Shown here one piece after another: positions 53,457-61,163 of a stretch of 64,000 nt of DNA. The DNA comes from Dolichospermum compactum NIES-806 (GTDB taxonomy: Bacteria > Cyanobacteriota > Cyanobacteriia > Cyanobacteriales > Nostocaceae): assembly GCF_002368115.1 (NCBI RefSeq), contig NZ_AP018316.1:1359193-1423192 (forward strand). Direction: 5' to 3'. The position numbers and the translations under genes were made by a program. Under the pieces are notes generated by a model. That model was not told the origin of the DNA. It made no database searches and saw only the letters and a list, made by a program, of their open reading frames with translations. Within the stretch, counting starts at the first letter, position 1; each line of letters begins with the position of its first letter.

Positions 53457-53792
53457 ATGCACGTACTTTCAATCCCCACCTGGATAATTCATATTTCTAG
53501 CGTCATTGAGTGGATAGCCGCAATTTGGCTAATTTGGATATATGGTGAACTTACAGAAAATCGTAGTTGGTGGGGATTGTCCTTTGCCATGTTACCAGCC
53601 TTAATTAGCGCAATGTGTGCTTGTACTTGGCATTATTTCGACAATTCTGAATCATTAGAATGGTTAGTCAACCTACAAGCTACCATGACATTAGTTGGTA
53701 ACTTTACCCTTTGGGCGGCAGCTTATGTAATTTGGCGTTCAACCAAGTCTGCAAAGCCCACTGAGACACAATCTATCAAATCAGAACAATGA
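53457..53792 (+). CDS. DUF2499 family membrane protein
   Basis: 111 aa. HVLSIPTWIIHISSVIEWIA, WLIWIYGELTENRSWW, LPALISAMCACTWHYFDN and VNLQATMTLVGNFTLWAA form about three membrane helices. This is the DUF2499 family conserved in cyanobacteria and plastids, of unknown function. Its stop overlaps the start of the DUF3593 gene by 4 bp (ATGA), so the two are translationally coupled and probably act together. Confidence 0.9.
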   Translation: MHVLSIPTWIIHISSVIEWIAAIWLIWIYGELTENRSWWGLSFAMLPALISAMCACTWHYFDNSESLEWLVNLQATMTLVGNFTLWAAAYVIWRSTKSAKPTETQSIKSEQ

Positions 53793-54082
53793 TATCAAAA
53801 GAAACCCTCTTTGCCCTCTCTCTCTTTCCCTATTTGGGTTTCTTGTGGTTTATTAGCCGCAGTCCACAAATGCCACGTTTAGCCCTATATGGATTTTACG
53901 GCACATTGGTATTTGTCGCCATCACCATCCCCGCCGCCATTTACGCCAAAGTGCAGTACGGAGAACAACTAGCCAATGTAGACTGGTTACATGGTGGTGC
54001 AGAAATCTTTTTAACCCTTGCTAACATCTTACTAGTCTTAGGTTTTCGCCAAGCAGTACAGGAATTAAAAAGCAAAAATTAA
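53789..54082 (+). CDS. DUF3593 family membrane protein
   Basis: 97 aa. LFALSLFPYLGFLWFISRS, LALYGFYGTLVFVAITIPAA and GGAEIFLTLANILLVLGFRQ give three membrane helices. A DUF3593 protein found beside DUF2499 in cyanobacteria and plants. The 4-bp overlap with the preceding gene implies joint expression. Function is unknown; conservation in oxygenic phototrophs suggests a thylakoid or envelope role, by inference only. Confidence 0.9.
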   Translation: MISKETLFALSLFPYLGFLWFISRSPQMPRLALYGFYGTLVFVAITIPAAIYAKVQYGEQLANVDWLHGGAEIFLTLANILLVLGFRQAVQELKSKN

Positions 54083-54146
54083 ACTCCGTCTTTCTTCTCT
54101 GCGCCTCTGCGTGAGAAAAAACTATTGTTTATCAGGAAAAAAATAA

Positions 54147-54920
54147 ATGGAAGTAATCCCCGCAATTGATTTACTAGAAGGTCGCTGTGTGCGACTATAT
54201 AAAGGAGACTACGAGCGATCGCAAGTATTCAGCGAAAACCCCGTTGAAGTAGCGAAAATGTGGGCAGACCAAGGCGCGACAAGACTGCATTTAGTTGACT
54301 TAGACGGGGCAAAAGCTGGGAAAATTATCAACTTAGCCGCCATAGAAGCCATTAGAAATAATCTTGACATACCCATTGAAGTTGGGGGAGGATTGCGCGA
54401 TCGCACCAGTGTCGTACAATTATTTAACTTGGGTGTAAATTGGGCAATTCTCGGCACTGTCGCCGTCGAACAACCTCAATTAGTCCAAGAACTTTGTCAA
54501 GAATTTCCCCAACAAATTATTATTGGCATAGATGCCCGTAACGGCTTAGTTGCAACTCGTGGTTGGTTAGAAACATCAACAGTATTAGCCACCCAACTAG
54601 CAGTACAGATGCAAGAACTAGGTGCAGTAGCCATCATTTACACTGATATCAACCGTGACGGCACATTAGAAGGACCCAATTTAGACGCATTACGAGAACT
54701 CGCAGCAGCAATTTCCATACCCGTAATTGCCTCTGGTGGTGTAAGTTCCGTCACCGATTTATTAAGTTTATTAGCCTTAGAACCCCAAGGTGTCACAGGT
54801 GTGATAGTGGGGAAAGCCTTGTATACTGGTGATATTATCCTCAAAGAAGGATTACAAGCTATTGGACCGGGAAGACTGCAAGATATTCCTCCCGATTTCG
54901 GTATTTCTAGTATTGCTTAA
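54147..54920 (+). CDS. hisA: Phosphoribosylformimino-AICAR-phosphate isomerase (HisA)
   Basis: 257 aa. TIM-barrel isomerase of histidine synthesis. N-terminal VIPAIDLLEGRCVRLYKGDY (base Asp), LHLVDLDGAKAG, PIEVGGGLRDR, ILGTVAVEQP, the second catalytic Asp in IIYTDINRDGTLEGPN, and ASGGVSSVTDL for phosphate binding. Complete. No other his genes nearby, normal for cyanobacteria. Confidence 0.97.
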   Translation: MEVIPAIDLLEGRCVRLYKGDYERSQVFSENPVEVAKMWADQGATRLHLVDLDGAKAGKIINLAAIEAIRNNLDIPIEVGGGLRDRTSVVQLFNLGVNWAILGTVAVEQPQLVQELCQEFPQQIIIGIDARNGLVATRGWLETSTVLATQLAVQMQELGAVAIIYTDINRDGTLEGPNLDALRELAAAISIPVIASGGVSSVTDLLSLLALEPQGVTGVIVGKALYTGDIILKEGLQAIGPGRLQDIPPDFGISSIA

Positions 54921-55164
54921 AATGAAAAAGATTGTAGAGATGTTCTCTGGAATTTCTCTACAAAGGTTCTGAGAAATATTTCTTCTCTCTCTGTGTTCTC
55001 TGTGGTTCGTTTATTAGTTTTGTAGGGTGTGTTAGGATGAAATCCTTAACGCACCAAATACTTGATGGGCTTTACACACCCTCCTTATCTACTTATCTGT
55101 TCAAAAATCAAACTGGATTTCTAGATCATATCCAGCATTCTTGGAAATCAGATACATTATCCCA
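54921..55164. other. Non-coding stretch after hisA
   Basis: Holds a fragment of interspersed repeat C (54989-55013) and a palindromic gtagggtgtgttaggatgaa ... acacaccct segment (55021-55083). No gene is seen. Confidence 0.5.
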
Positions 55165-55356
55165 CATTCCGCACTTCATTTTGTAATACACCAAGATTAC
55201 CATTATAGGGCTAATAATAGTCAGATAGCGATTCCTACGGAGCGCTTCGCTATCGCATTACCACCAGGAAAAATCAGGATTAATACTTAATAAAACTATA
55301 CTAATTTGGTAACATTTTTTGAAGTATAAATATGTGACATTTTGAAGTGCGGAATG
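55165..55356. mobile_element. 192-bp MITE-like element
   Basis: Perfect 14-bp terminal inverted repeats cattccgcacttca / tgaagtgcggaatg, extended imperfectly inward. The interior contains gcgattcctacggagcgctt, an interspersed motif. No ORF. Its right end abuts the FAD-enzyme relic. Confidence 0.8.
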
Positions 55357-55372
55357 CCGGATAGATAGTAGT

Positions 55373-55690
55373 GTGATTCGTTTAGCAAATGCAGTGACAC
55401 ATTTCGCCCCTGGTAGTTATCGTTATCTGTTACCATCAAAAACAAGTTCAAACAATCTATTTATGAGTGGAGATTGGATTATTAATCGTCATGGTTCATG
55501 GTAACAAGAAAAGGCTTATGTCACAGGTTTAGAAGCTGCAAATTTAGCTATTTCCTATTTACAATCTGGGGAAAAAGCCAATATTCTACCAGTAGAAGCA
55601 GACGAAAATCATATCCAATTTGCCAGAAATATCAATGAAGTTTTTCGAGATGTGGGTAAATCTATTTTACCTAATTTCTGGTTGCCATAA
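55373..55690 (+). pseudogene. C-terminal relic of an FAD-dependent amine oxidase-type enzyme
   Basis: 106 codons: VIRLANAVTHFAPGSYRYLL, NNLFMSGDWIINRHGSW, in-frame TAA, then QEKAYVTGLEAANLAISYL and a tail to FWLP. The LFMSGDWI ... GSWxQEKAYVTGLEAAN pattern is the FAD-closing end of NAD(P)/FAD-dependent oxidoreductases (carotene-desaturase-like). The N-terminal three quarters are gone, cut at the MITE. A Ser-to-stop change (TCA to TAA) fits the internal stop. Confidence 0.8.
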
Positions 55691-55706
55691 AACAAGAATT
55701 AAAAAG

Positions 55707-55750
55707 CCCCCTCCTCGCTTGCGGGGAGGGGGTTGGGGTTGGGGTTTTTG
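55707..55750. terminator. GC-rich hairpin followed by a G/T-rich tail
   Basis: A stem ccccctcc / ggaggggg with a 10-nt loop, then ttggggttggggttttt. It lies between the relic and the convergent 142-aa gene. It could terminate transcription or be another GC-rich repeat like that inside the type IIG gene. Confidence 0.45.
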
Positions 55751-55780
55751 TATTTCACTCAAACGAAAACCGCTATAATG

Positions 55781-55804
55781 TTGGGTTTCCTTACGTCAAA
55801 CCAA
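55781..55804. repeat. Small palindrome at a gene 3' end
   Basis: ttgggtttccttacgtcaaa ccaa forms a 7-bp stem with one mismatch. It is a near copy of 8898-8921, and like it lies within 15 nt of a minus-strand stop codon. Confidence 0.55.
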
Positions 55805-55814
55805 CCTACATAAT

Positions 55815-56243
55815 TTAGGCTCTTTTTCTTCCCTCTAAACCTTTTTGCACCCAATTTAAACATTCATAAGATGATGAAAATAATTTGGGGGCGGCAATAT
55901 TAGTTAATGAGTCTGGTGCATAATGGTCATAATAACATCTACCATTTCTTTGATAAACAATAATTAGATTATGACGATAAACATAGCGTGATTGAAAAAA
56001 ATCACCTTGACTAACAAAGTCTATATTTATATCAATATGTTCTTTAGCAATATCAACAATACTGGTAACAGTATTACTATACATTGCCGCTGGATTTTCC
56101 GAACCATGAAAACGGCTTTTATGTCCAACTTCCGTTAATAACTTATATGAATGAATTTCATAATCATCAACTTTACTAAAAACAAAAGGAATAATTAGAT
56201 ATCCTTTATATGCAACAGAACTTTCATAAAGCAGCCGATTCAT
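55815..56243 (-). CDS. Uncharacterised 142-aa protein
   Basis: I do not recognise the family. The protein begins MNRLLYESSVAYKGYLIIPF, then SYKLLTEVGHKSRFHGSENP, a segment AKEHIDINIDF and a C-terminal part NGRCYYDHYAPDSL with ECLNWVQKGLEGRKR. It is soluble, mixed alpha/beta and without a signal peptide. Its start overlaps the end of the frameshifted DUF72 gene by 4 bp, so the two were an operon. Confidence that it is a real gene is good because of the overlap and codon use. Confidence 0.7.
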   Translation of the reverse strand: MNRLLYESSVAYKGYLIIPFVFSKVDDYEIHSYKLLTEVGHKSRFHGSENPAAMYSNTVTSIVDIAKEHIDINIDFVSQGDFFQSRYVYRHNLIIVYQRNGRCYYDHYAPDSLTNIAAPKLFSSSYECLNWVQKGLEGRKRA

Positions 56244-56987
56244 TTAAATCTCCTTAGAGGGATAAGTATTATATTATTACCACTTTCTTCTAATAACTGT
56301 TGGAAATAACGGGCATTATGAGGAGACATATATTCTAGGGGACAATGCACAAAGAAATAAATTTTTATTCCTGCTTGTAACCATGCTTGAATTTGCCTAA
56401 CCCACTCTTCCATAAGTATTTGATTTATTGACAACTGTGGTTGAGAGATAAAACGAATTAAAGTAAAAGGCGCGGTTACACTAAACTCAATCAAAATTTG
56501 CAGTAATGCAACTACCTTGTCCGCTGAGGGAAAGTTAACGCTTGGGGAGAGAACCACCTCTGGCTTAGATACCGCTGCTAAGGGTGTCTCTGTGCGCTGC
56601 CAAGCCATCAAAAAAGCCGTCAAATCGTCCATTAAAGCCGGAGAATAGCTGGGAGGGAGTTGGGCAAATAGGGGGACCCAAATGAGTACGTAAAGGGCGC
56701 ATTTTCTCCAAAAAAGCTAAGGCTTCGGGAATATGGGGTTGTAGTAATTTTTGGTGGGTGATATTTTGCGGTAATTTCAGGCAAAATTCAAACCCTGGTG
56801 GCGTTTCTGTCGCCCAACGAGTAACGGTTTCTGCATTAGGTGTGGCATAGAAAGTAGTATTTCCTTTTACAGTGCTAAAGCGGCGACTGTAAAGATTTAA
56901 GAAGTCAGCATTGCGAGTTCCTGGAGGATAAAGTTCACCCACCCAAGCCTTATAAGCCCAAACTGCACACCCGATATAAAAGTTCAC
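56240..56987 (-). pseudogene. DUF72 family gene with a single frameshift
   Basis: The first frame gives NFYIGCAVWAYKAWVGELYP and TVKGNTTFYATPNAETVTRW through LRTHLGP; the second continues ALMDDLTAFLMAWQRTETPL to the end at 56240. The break is in a run of five C (plus-strand ggggg, 56671-56675): removing one base joins HLGP to LFAQLPPSYSPALMDD in one frame of about 249 aa. DUF72 proteins are TIM-barrel-like and of unknown function. It could be a true pseudogene, a phase-variable run, or a read error. Confidence 0.85.
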
Positions 56988-57097
56988 AAAATTAAAATGC
57001 TTTGATATGTTCTCTTTAATTGTACAAGTAGGTAAAAAACATTGATTATTGATAGTATTGTATAAAGATTATACTTACTAAATAAATTAGTAGTTTT

Positions 57098-57532
57098 ATG
57101 CCAAGAAAAGATCAAGGTTGGGTGACATTTCAAGCATCTGAAGAAGAACGCAAGATTTTAGAAGAATTTTGTCAAAGTTCCCAACGGACTAAAACCGAAA
57201 TTTTGCGAGAATTAGTCCGGGGACTGAAACAATATTCAGCACCGTCTATATCATCATCAACGTCACCAGAACAAGTACAAACAAAAAATCTTGAATTTGA
57301 AATTGTTAGTCCCAAAAAAGCATTAAAAGTTAGTTCTCGTAATGTTTTAAAAGGAATTGTGAAACGAGTAACTACAGGCAGTATAAATACCGAAATAACT
57401 TTAGAAATTGTGCATAAAGTTGAATTAACTTCAATGATTACTAGGGTTTCGGCTGAGGAGTTAGAATTATCGGAAGGGACAGAAGCCTATGCTGTGATTA
57501 AATCTAATGATATTGTTATCGCCAAAGATTAG
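57098..57532 (+). CDS. Ribbon-helix-helix plus Mop/TOBE domain protein (putative molybdate-responsive regulator)
   Basis: 144 aa. Residues 1-45 (WVTFQASEEERKILEEFCQ, SSQRTKTEILRELVRGLK) look like a CopG-type ribbon-helix-helix DNA-binding domain. After a Ser/Thr/Pro-rich linker (about 48-72), residues 76-144 are a Mop domain: SSRNVLKGIVKRVTTGSINT, EITLEIVHKVELTSMITRVS and EGTEAYAVIKSNDIVI. Mop/TOBE domains bind molybdate or tungstate, so the protein could regulate genes in response to molybdate. Function is inferred from the two domains; no transport genes adjoin. Confidence 0.82.
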   Translation: MPRKDQGWVTFQASEEERKILEEFCQSSQRTKTEILRELVRGLKQYSAPSISSSTSPEQVQTKNLEFEIVSPKKALKVSSRNVLKGIVKRVTTGSINTEITLEIVHKVELTSMITRVSAEELELSEGTEAYAVIKSNDIVIAKD

Positions 57533-57556
57533 AAATAGATGTAAATACCGCATAAT

Positions 57557-57577
57557 TAAGGATTCAGGATTCAGGAT
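57557..57577. repeat. Heptamer array attcagg x3
   Basis: Three copies of attcagg (with ggattcagg leading in) directly behind the RHH-Mop gene. Confidence 0.7.
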
Positions 57578-57686
57578 TCAGGGGTAAAAATGCCTTGCTA
57601 TCTGGCTTTCAATTTAGATCCTGTACCTCATTAATCTGCAATAATATGCTGTAAACTTTATCAAACTTCAACAAGATAGAAAAATT

Positions 57687-57734
57687 AGTCGGTTAAAACC
57701 GACTTTAGCTATTAGACAGGGAATAAATTCCCTG
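57687..57734. repeat. Twin-hairpin interspersed element
   Basis: Two perfect 8-bp stems 12 nt apart: agtcggtt-aa-aaccgact and cagggaat-aa-attccctg. It lies between the RHH-Mop gene and the convergent DUF427 gene and could terminate either. Confidence 0.7.
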
Positions 57735-57802
57735 GCTATAGTGGCTTCAATTCTTGCTGATATCTGATAACTGCCGGCTGAATGCTTACATTTAATCTTA
57801 GT

Positions 57803-58087
57803 CTAAGCCTCGACTTTTACGCCTTTCCAGAAAGCAACATAACCTTCGATATTTTTAGCTTTTTCCTTGGTGCTAGGATAGAACCAAGCTGCATCTTTAT
57901 TAACTTGTCCATCAACTTCAATACTGTAATAACTAGCAATACCTTTCCAAGGACAAGTGGTATGAGTGCTGCTGTCTTTAAAGTATTGCTTGTTAATAGC
58001 ATCAGAGGGGAAGTAATGATTGTTTTCGACAACTACGGTATTATCGCTTTCGGCTAAAATAGCACCATTCCAAATTGCTTTTACCAT
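57803..58087 (-). CDS. DUF427 domain protein
   Basis: 94 aa. The sequence MVKAIWNGAILAESDNTVVV, NNHYFPSDAINKQYF, THTTCPWKGIASYYSIEVDG and KDAAWFYPSTKEKAKNIEGY covers the whole DUF427 domain: Trp/Cys motif TCPWKG, and YPxP-like AWFYPSTKEKA. A small soluble beta-rich protein of unknown role, widespread in cyanobacteria and often linked to oxidative stress by expression, not proven. Single gene. Confidence 0.92.
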   Translation of the reverse strand: MVKAIWNGAILAESDNTVVVENNHYFPSDAINKQYFKDSSTHTTCPWKGIASYYSIEVDGQVNKDAAWFYPSTKEKAKNIEGYVAFWKGVKVEA

Positions 58088-58233
58088 GATTTGAGTCTGA
58101 AAAGAAAGTTAATATTTTATATTGTTACATTGAAAATGATGATTTATTAACGTGGTACACTGAATTTTAGTAATTTTTTTTCAAAATACCACCTATCAAT
58201 ATCGAAATAACTTTTATTATTTATAGTAAATTT

Positions 58234-59739
58234 ATGAAACCAGCAGACCTTACCACAACAGTGATTGATGACTGGGATGTCTTCTTGCCCAAAAACCATC
58301 AAAATCAACCCATAGACGATCAAGCATACCGCATTTTTGACCCCCTATGGCAACCAGCAATATTATCCTGGTTTGGACGCGAGGATGTACCCCAAGAGTC
58401 AAAAGAGGCATTTATTCAAGCTTTGGTCAATTTTGAAGATGGCTGTGTATCATATCAGGGTAAGGGTTTTTATGGTTATCGCGCCTATTTTTTAGCAGCA
58501 GCAGCGATCGCTCAATTCCCAGAATCTGCAAAAGCTGATAACATAGTTCAACAACTGGTAAATTGGAAATTAGATTATTATTGTTTCAATAGCATTGAAC
58601 AGCAAGTCACTGTAGGACTTCAAGAAACCGACAAAACCAAAGCTATAGATACTTTAGTCCAATCAATCAACACATTACAACAAAATTTTACCCTTTTTCT
58701 CGCCATTACCAGCTTAGAAACCATCGGATCTGGTAGTGAAAAAGCCATTTCCGCTTTAATAAAACTATTCGATACGTCAGAGGATAAGGACATCAGTAGA
58801 CGAGTAGTTAAAAGCTTAGGAAAAGTAGGCTATGGTAATGAACAAGCTATTTCTGCATTAGTAAAAATTATCACTACATCAGATAATAATGATATCCGTA
58901 AGCAAGCGACTGAAAGCTTAGGAGAAATAGGCTATGGTAATGAACAAGCTATTTCTGCATTAGTGCAAATTTTAGATACAGCACAAAATGATGCTATTTA
59001 TTGGCAAGTAGCTGAAAGCTTAGGAAAAATAGGTATTGGCAATGAAAAAGCTATTTCTGCTTTAGTACAATTACTCGATACATCAGGTAATAAATATACC
59101 CGTTGGCTGGCAGGTTATAGATTAGGGAAAATAGACAATAACCACGAAAAAGCCGTTATTCTCCAAGCGGCCACAACTCCAGAGAAAATAGAACCTGATC
59201 ACGAAAAAGCCATTGCCGATTTAATCCAAATCTTAAATGTTTCAGAAGATGATGAAGCGATTAGTCAAGCCCTTTACACACTAGGAGAACTAGGCAAAGG
59301 TGATGCAAAAGCTATTTCTGCTTTATGCCAACTTTTAGATACATCAGAGAATGAGTACATCCTTGTGCAAGTAGCCGAAAGTTTGGGGAATATAGATCCT
59401 GGTAACGAAAAAGCTATCTCCGCTTTATTACAAATAATAAATACATCAGAAAATGATGAAATTATTGTCTACGCCGTAGAAAGCTTAGGCAATATAGGTA
59501 TGAACAATGAAAAAGCTATTGCCGCATTAGTGCAACTTCTGGATAAATCACAGAATGAGTACACCCATAAACTAGCAGCTAAAAGCTTAGGAAAGATAGT
59601 CACTAGCAATAAAGATATATTCTTGGTGGTGCAAGCTTTACGTAGCTATAAACTAGATAGTGAAGACTATGATTTGATTTGGAATTGCGCCCAAAATATG
59701 CCCTATCCAGAATTTTATCAAGCTTGGCATCATTCTTGA
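58234..59739 (+). CDS. HEAT-repeat (PBS-lyase-like) protein
   Basis: 501 aa. After a ~140-residue N-terminal region (WDVFLPKNHQN, YGYRAYFLAAAAIAQFPES) come about nine degenerate ~35-residue repeats of the form NEKAISALVQLLDTS ... RxxVAESLGKIGxG. These are HEAT repeats of the type seen in phycobilin lyases and in many cyanobacterial scaffold proteins. No NACHT or enzymatic domain is visible. The repeats are very alike at DNA level (gaaaaagctatttctgc recurs), pointing to internal duplication. Likely a protein-binding scaffold. Confidence 0.88.
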   Translation: MKPADLTTTVIDDWDVFLPKNHQNQPIDDQAYRIFDPLWQPAILSWFGREDVPQESKEAFIQALVNFEDGCVSYQGKGFYGYRAYFLAAAAIAQFPESAKADNIVQQLVNWKLDYYCFNSIEQQVTVGLQETDKTKAIDTLVQSINTLQQNFTLFLAITSLETIGSGSEKAISALIKLFDTSEDKDISRRVVKSLGKVGYGNEQAISALVKIITTSDNNDIRKQATESLGEIGYGNEQAISALVQILDTAQNDAIYWQVAESLGKIGIGNEKAISALVQLLDTSGNKYTRWLAGYRLGKIDNNHEKAVILQAATTPEKIEPDHEKAIADLIQILNVSEDDEAISQALYTLGELGKGDAKAISALCQLLDTSENEYILVQVAESLGNIDPGNEKAISALLQIINTSENDEIIVYAVESLGNIGMNNEKAIAALVQLLDKSQNEYTHKLAAKSLGKIVTSNKDIFLVVQALRSYKLDSEDYDLIWNCAQNMPYPEFYQAWHHS

Positions 59740-59776
59740 TTTATCAAAAAGATTTTCCATTTTTCTCTTTGCTGGG

Positions 59777-60269
59777 TTATATTTTCACACCCATAATTTT
59801 TGCTATCTTGTCTACTTCTACTAACCCTTCACGTTCTAATTCATAAGCAATAAATGGAGCTTTCCTTTTTAAAGAGTCGAAACTATAATTATCTTCATAG
59901 TAAGTTTTTAGCCATTCTAATCTTCCTAGAACTTACGCAAGTGTCACACTAAAAATCTGTTGTAGGGTGCGTCAGATATCAACAATCTGTTTATTTGCAA
60001 GATTTATGCAGTCTGACGCACCCTACTAATGTGCCGGTCGCGTAAGTCCTGCTTCCGTCAATACACTTGTCATAATCATTTAATTCCAAGCGATTAATTG
60101 TTGATATTACTCTTTCTTTGAGCGGATATAAAAGTTCAGGATTAGGCTTGATAATAAGAGAAGGAAAATCTAGAATAAAACTATTTACAGGTAATTCAAA
60201 AGGGTCGCCTTGGGTAATTGTCAAAACTAGCTTACCTAGTTTATTGCAAAAAAAATATCCAACAGGCAC
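59777..60269 (-). pseudogene. Unknown gene disrupted by the 125-bp MITE
   Basis: From a GTG at 60269 the frame reads MPVGYFFCNKLGKLVLTITQ, LPVNSFILDFPSLIIKPN and INRLELNDYDKCIDG; the element then intervenes, after which the frame resumes RLEWLKTYYEDNYSFDSLKR, KAPFIAYELEREGL and IAKIMGVKI to TAA. Removing the element and one ggaag duplication restores a continuous ORF of about 120 codons. I do not recognise the family. Transcripts reading into the element would add out-of-family residues and stop early. Confidence 0.75.
59927..60051. mobile_element. 125-bp MITE, copy 2 (core orientation b)
   Basis: The arms are the same and in the same orientation as copy 1 (tagaacttacgcaagtgtca ... cgcgtaagtcctg), with 5-bp target duplication cttcc at 59922-59926 and 60052-60056. 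The 39-bp core between the perfect gtagggtgcgtca / tgacgcaccctac repeats is the reverse complement of the core in copy 1. Confidence 0.92.
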
Positions 60270-60444
60270 AATTTACCAGAACTAACGCAAAAACTCTATA
60301 AAACTCTTCTTCCTTTGCGCTCTTCGCTCCTTCGTGGTTCATTCATTCAATGTCTTATCATCATGAAGACAACACAAGCATATATCTACGCCAAGTTGGT
60401 TATTCATTACTTCATTATACTTAAACAACTTAGTTTTACCAAAA

Positions 60445-60954
60445 TTACTCAAACCAATCTTCACCTCCTGGTAATTGTGATAAATAATTATCAATCATCT
60501 TTGCTAACTCTTTAGGTTGATATTCATAAGTTAACAACAAAAGATTTTCTGCAAAATCAATTAATTCTTTTCCTTGTAATCTTTGAGAAACCTGACTCGG
60601 TTTTAACGTACCGTCAAAAATCTCGGCACTAGCTGGACGAATTGCCATCTCTACAGCTTCTGCTAAATATTCACCCCATTCATCAGATTTAATATAATAG
60701 GATTTTTGATTATCTTTAATATTCAATTTGGCAATTTGAATCACAGAATCAGAAATAGAAGCAATCCAAGAATTAGTTAAACGCTGTTCAATTTGATTTT
60801 TAATCAGATGAATAACCAACCTCACTAAAAAAGCTTCTATTTTTCGCAAAGTTCCCTGTTTGCTCATATCCTCCAAATCATCAAGAATTTCCAAGGCATC
60901 ATCATAACGCCCTTCTAATATAGTTTGTCTTAACTCCATTAATTCTTGCGTCAT
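60445..60954 (-). CDS. DUF29 family protein
   Basis: 169 aa, helical. MELRQTILEGRYDDALEILD, LRKIEAFLVRLVIHLIKNQI, EQRLTNSWIASISDSVIQIA and LIDFAENLLLLTYEYQP match the cyanobacterial DUF29 family (KxxAFLxxLLxHLLK ... RxTNSWxxSI). These proteins are numerous in cyanobacteria and of unknown function, often near mobile or toxin-antitoxin-like genes. Complete. Monocistronic, divergent from recQ. Confidence 0.88.
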   Translation of the reverse strand: MTQELMELRQTILEGRYDDALEILDDLEDMSKQGTLRKIEAFLVRLVIHLIKNQIEQRLTNSWIASISDSVIQIAKLNIKDNQKSYYIKSDEWGEYLAEAVEMAIRPASAEIFDGTLKPSQVSQRLQGKELIDFAENLLLLTYEYQPKELAKMIDNYLSQLPGGEDWFE

Positions 60955-61163
60955 AGTTATTTCCTATAATTAGTAATTGGTGATAAAACTCTCATCCTCT
61001 GTTCATCCTCAAATCCTGATATGACTATACCACGCTACCCTCTCAGACAATTTCCCTCCATCTTGTGTCTATAATTATAACTACTATCCCTCTACCAATT
61101 CCCCAACGTGCGTTAAAATTCTAATATATTCATCACAACTCAGACACGCAACAGCCATCTACC

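Noticed and set aside
60315..60515. 66-codon plus-strand ORF before the DUF29 gene
   Set aside because: Overlaps the 3' end of the DUF29 gene on the other strand and has no coding features.
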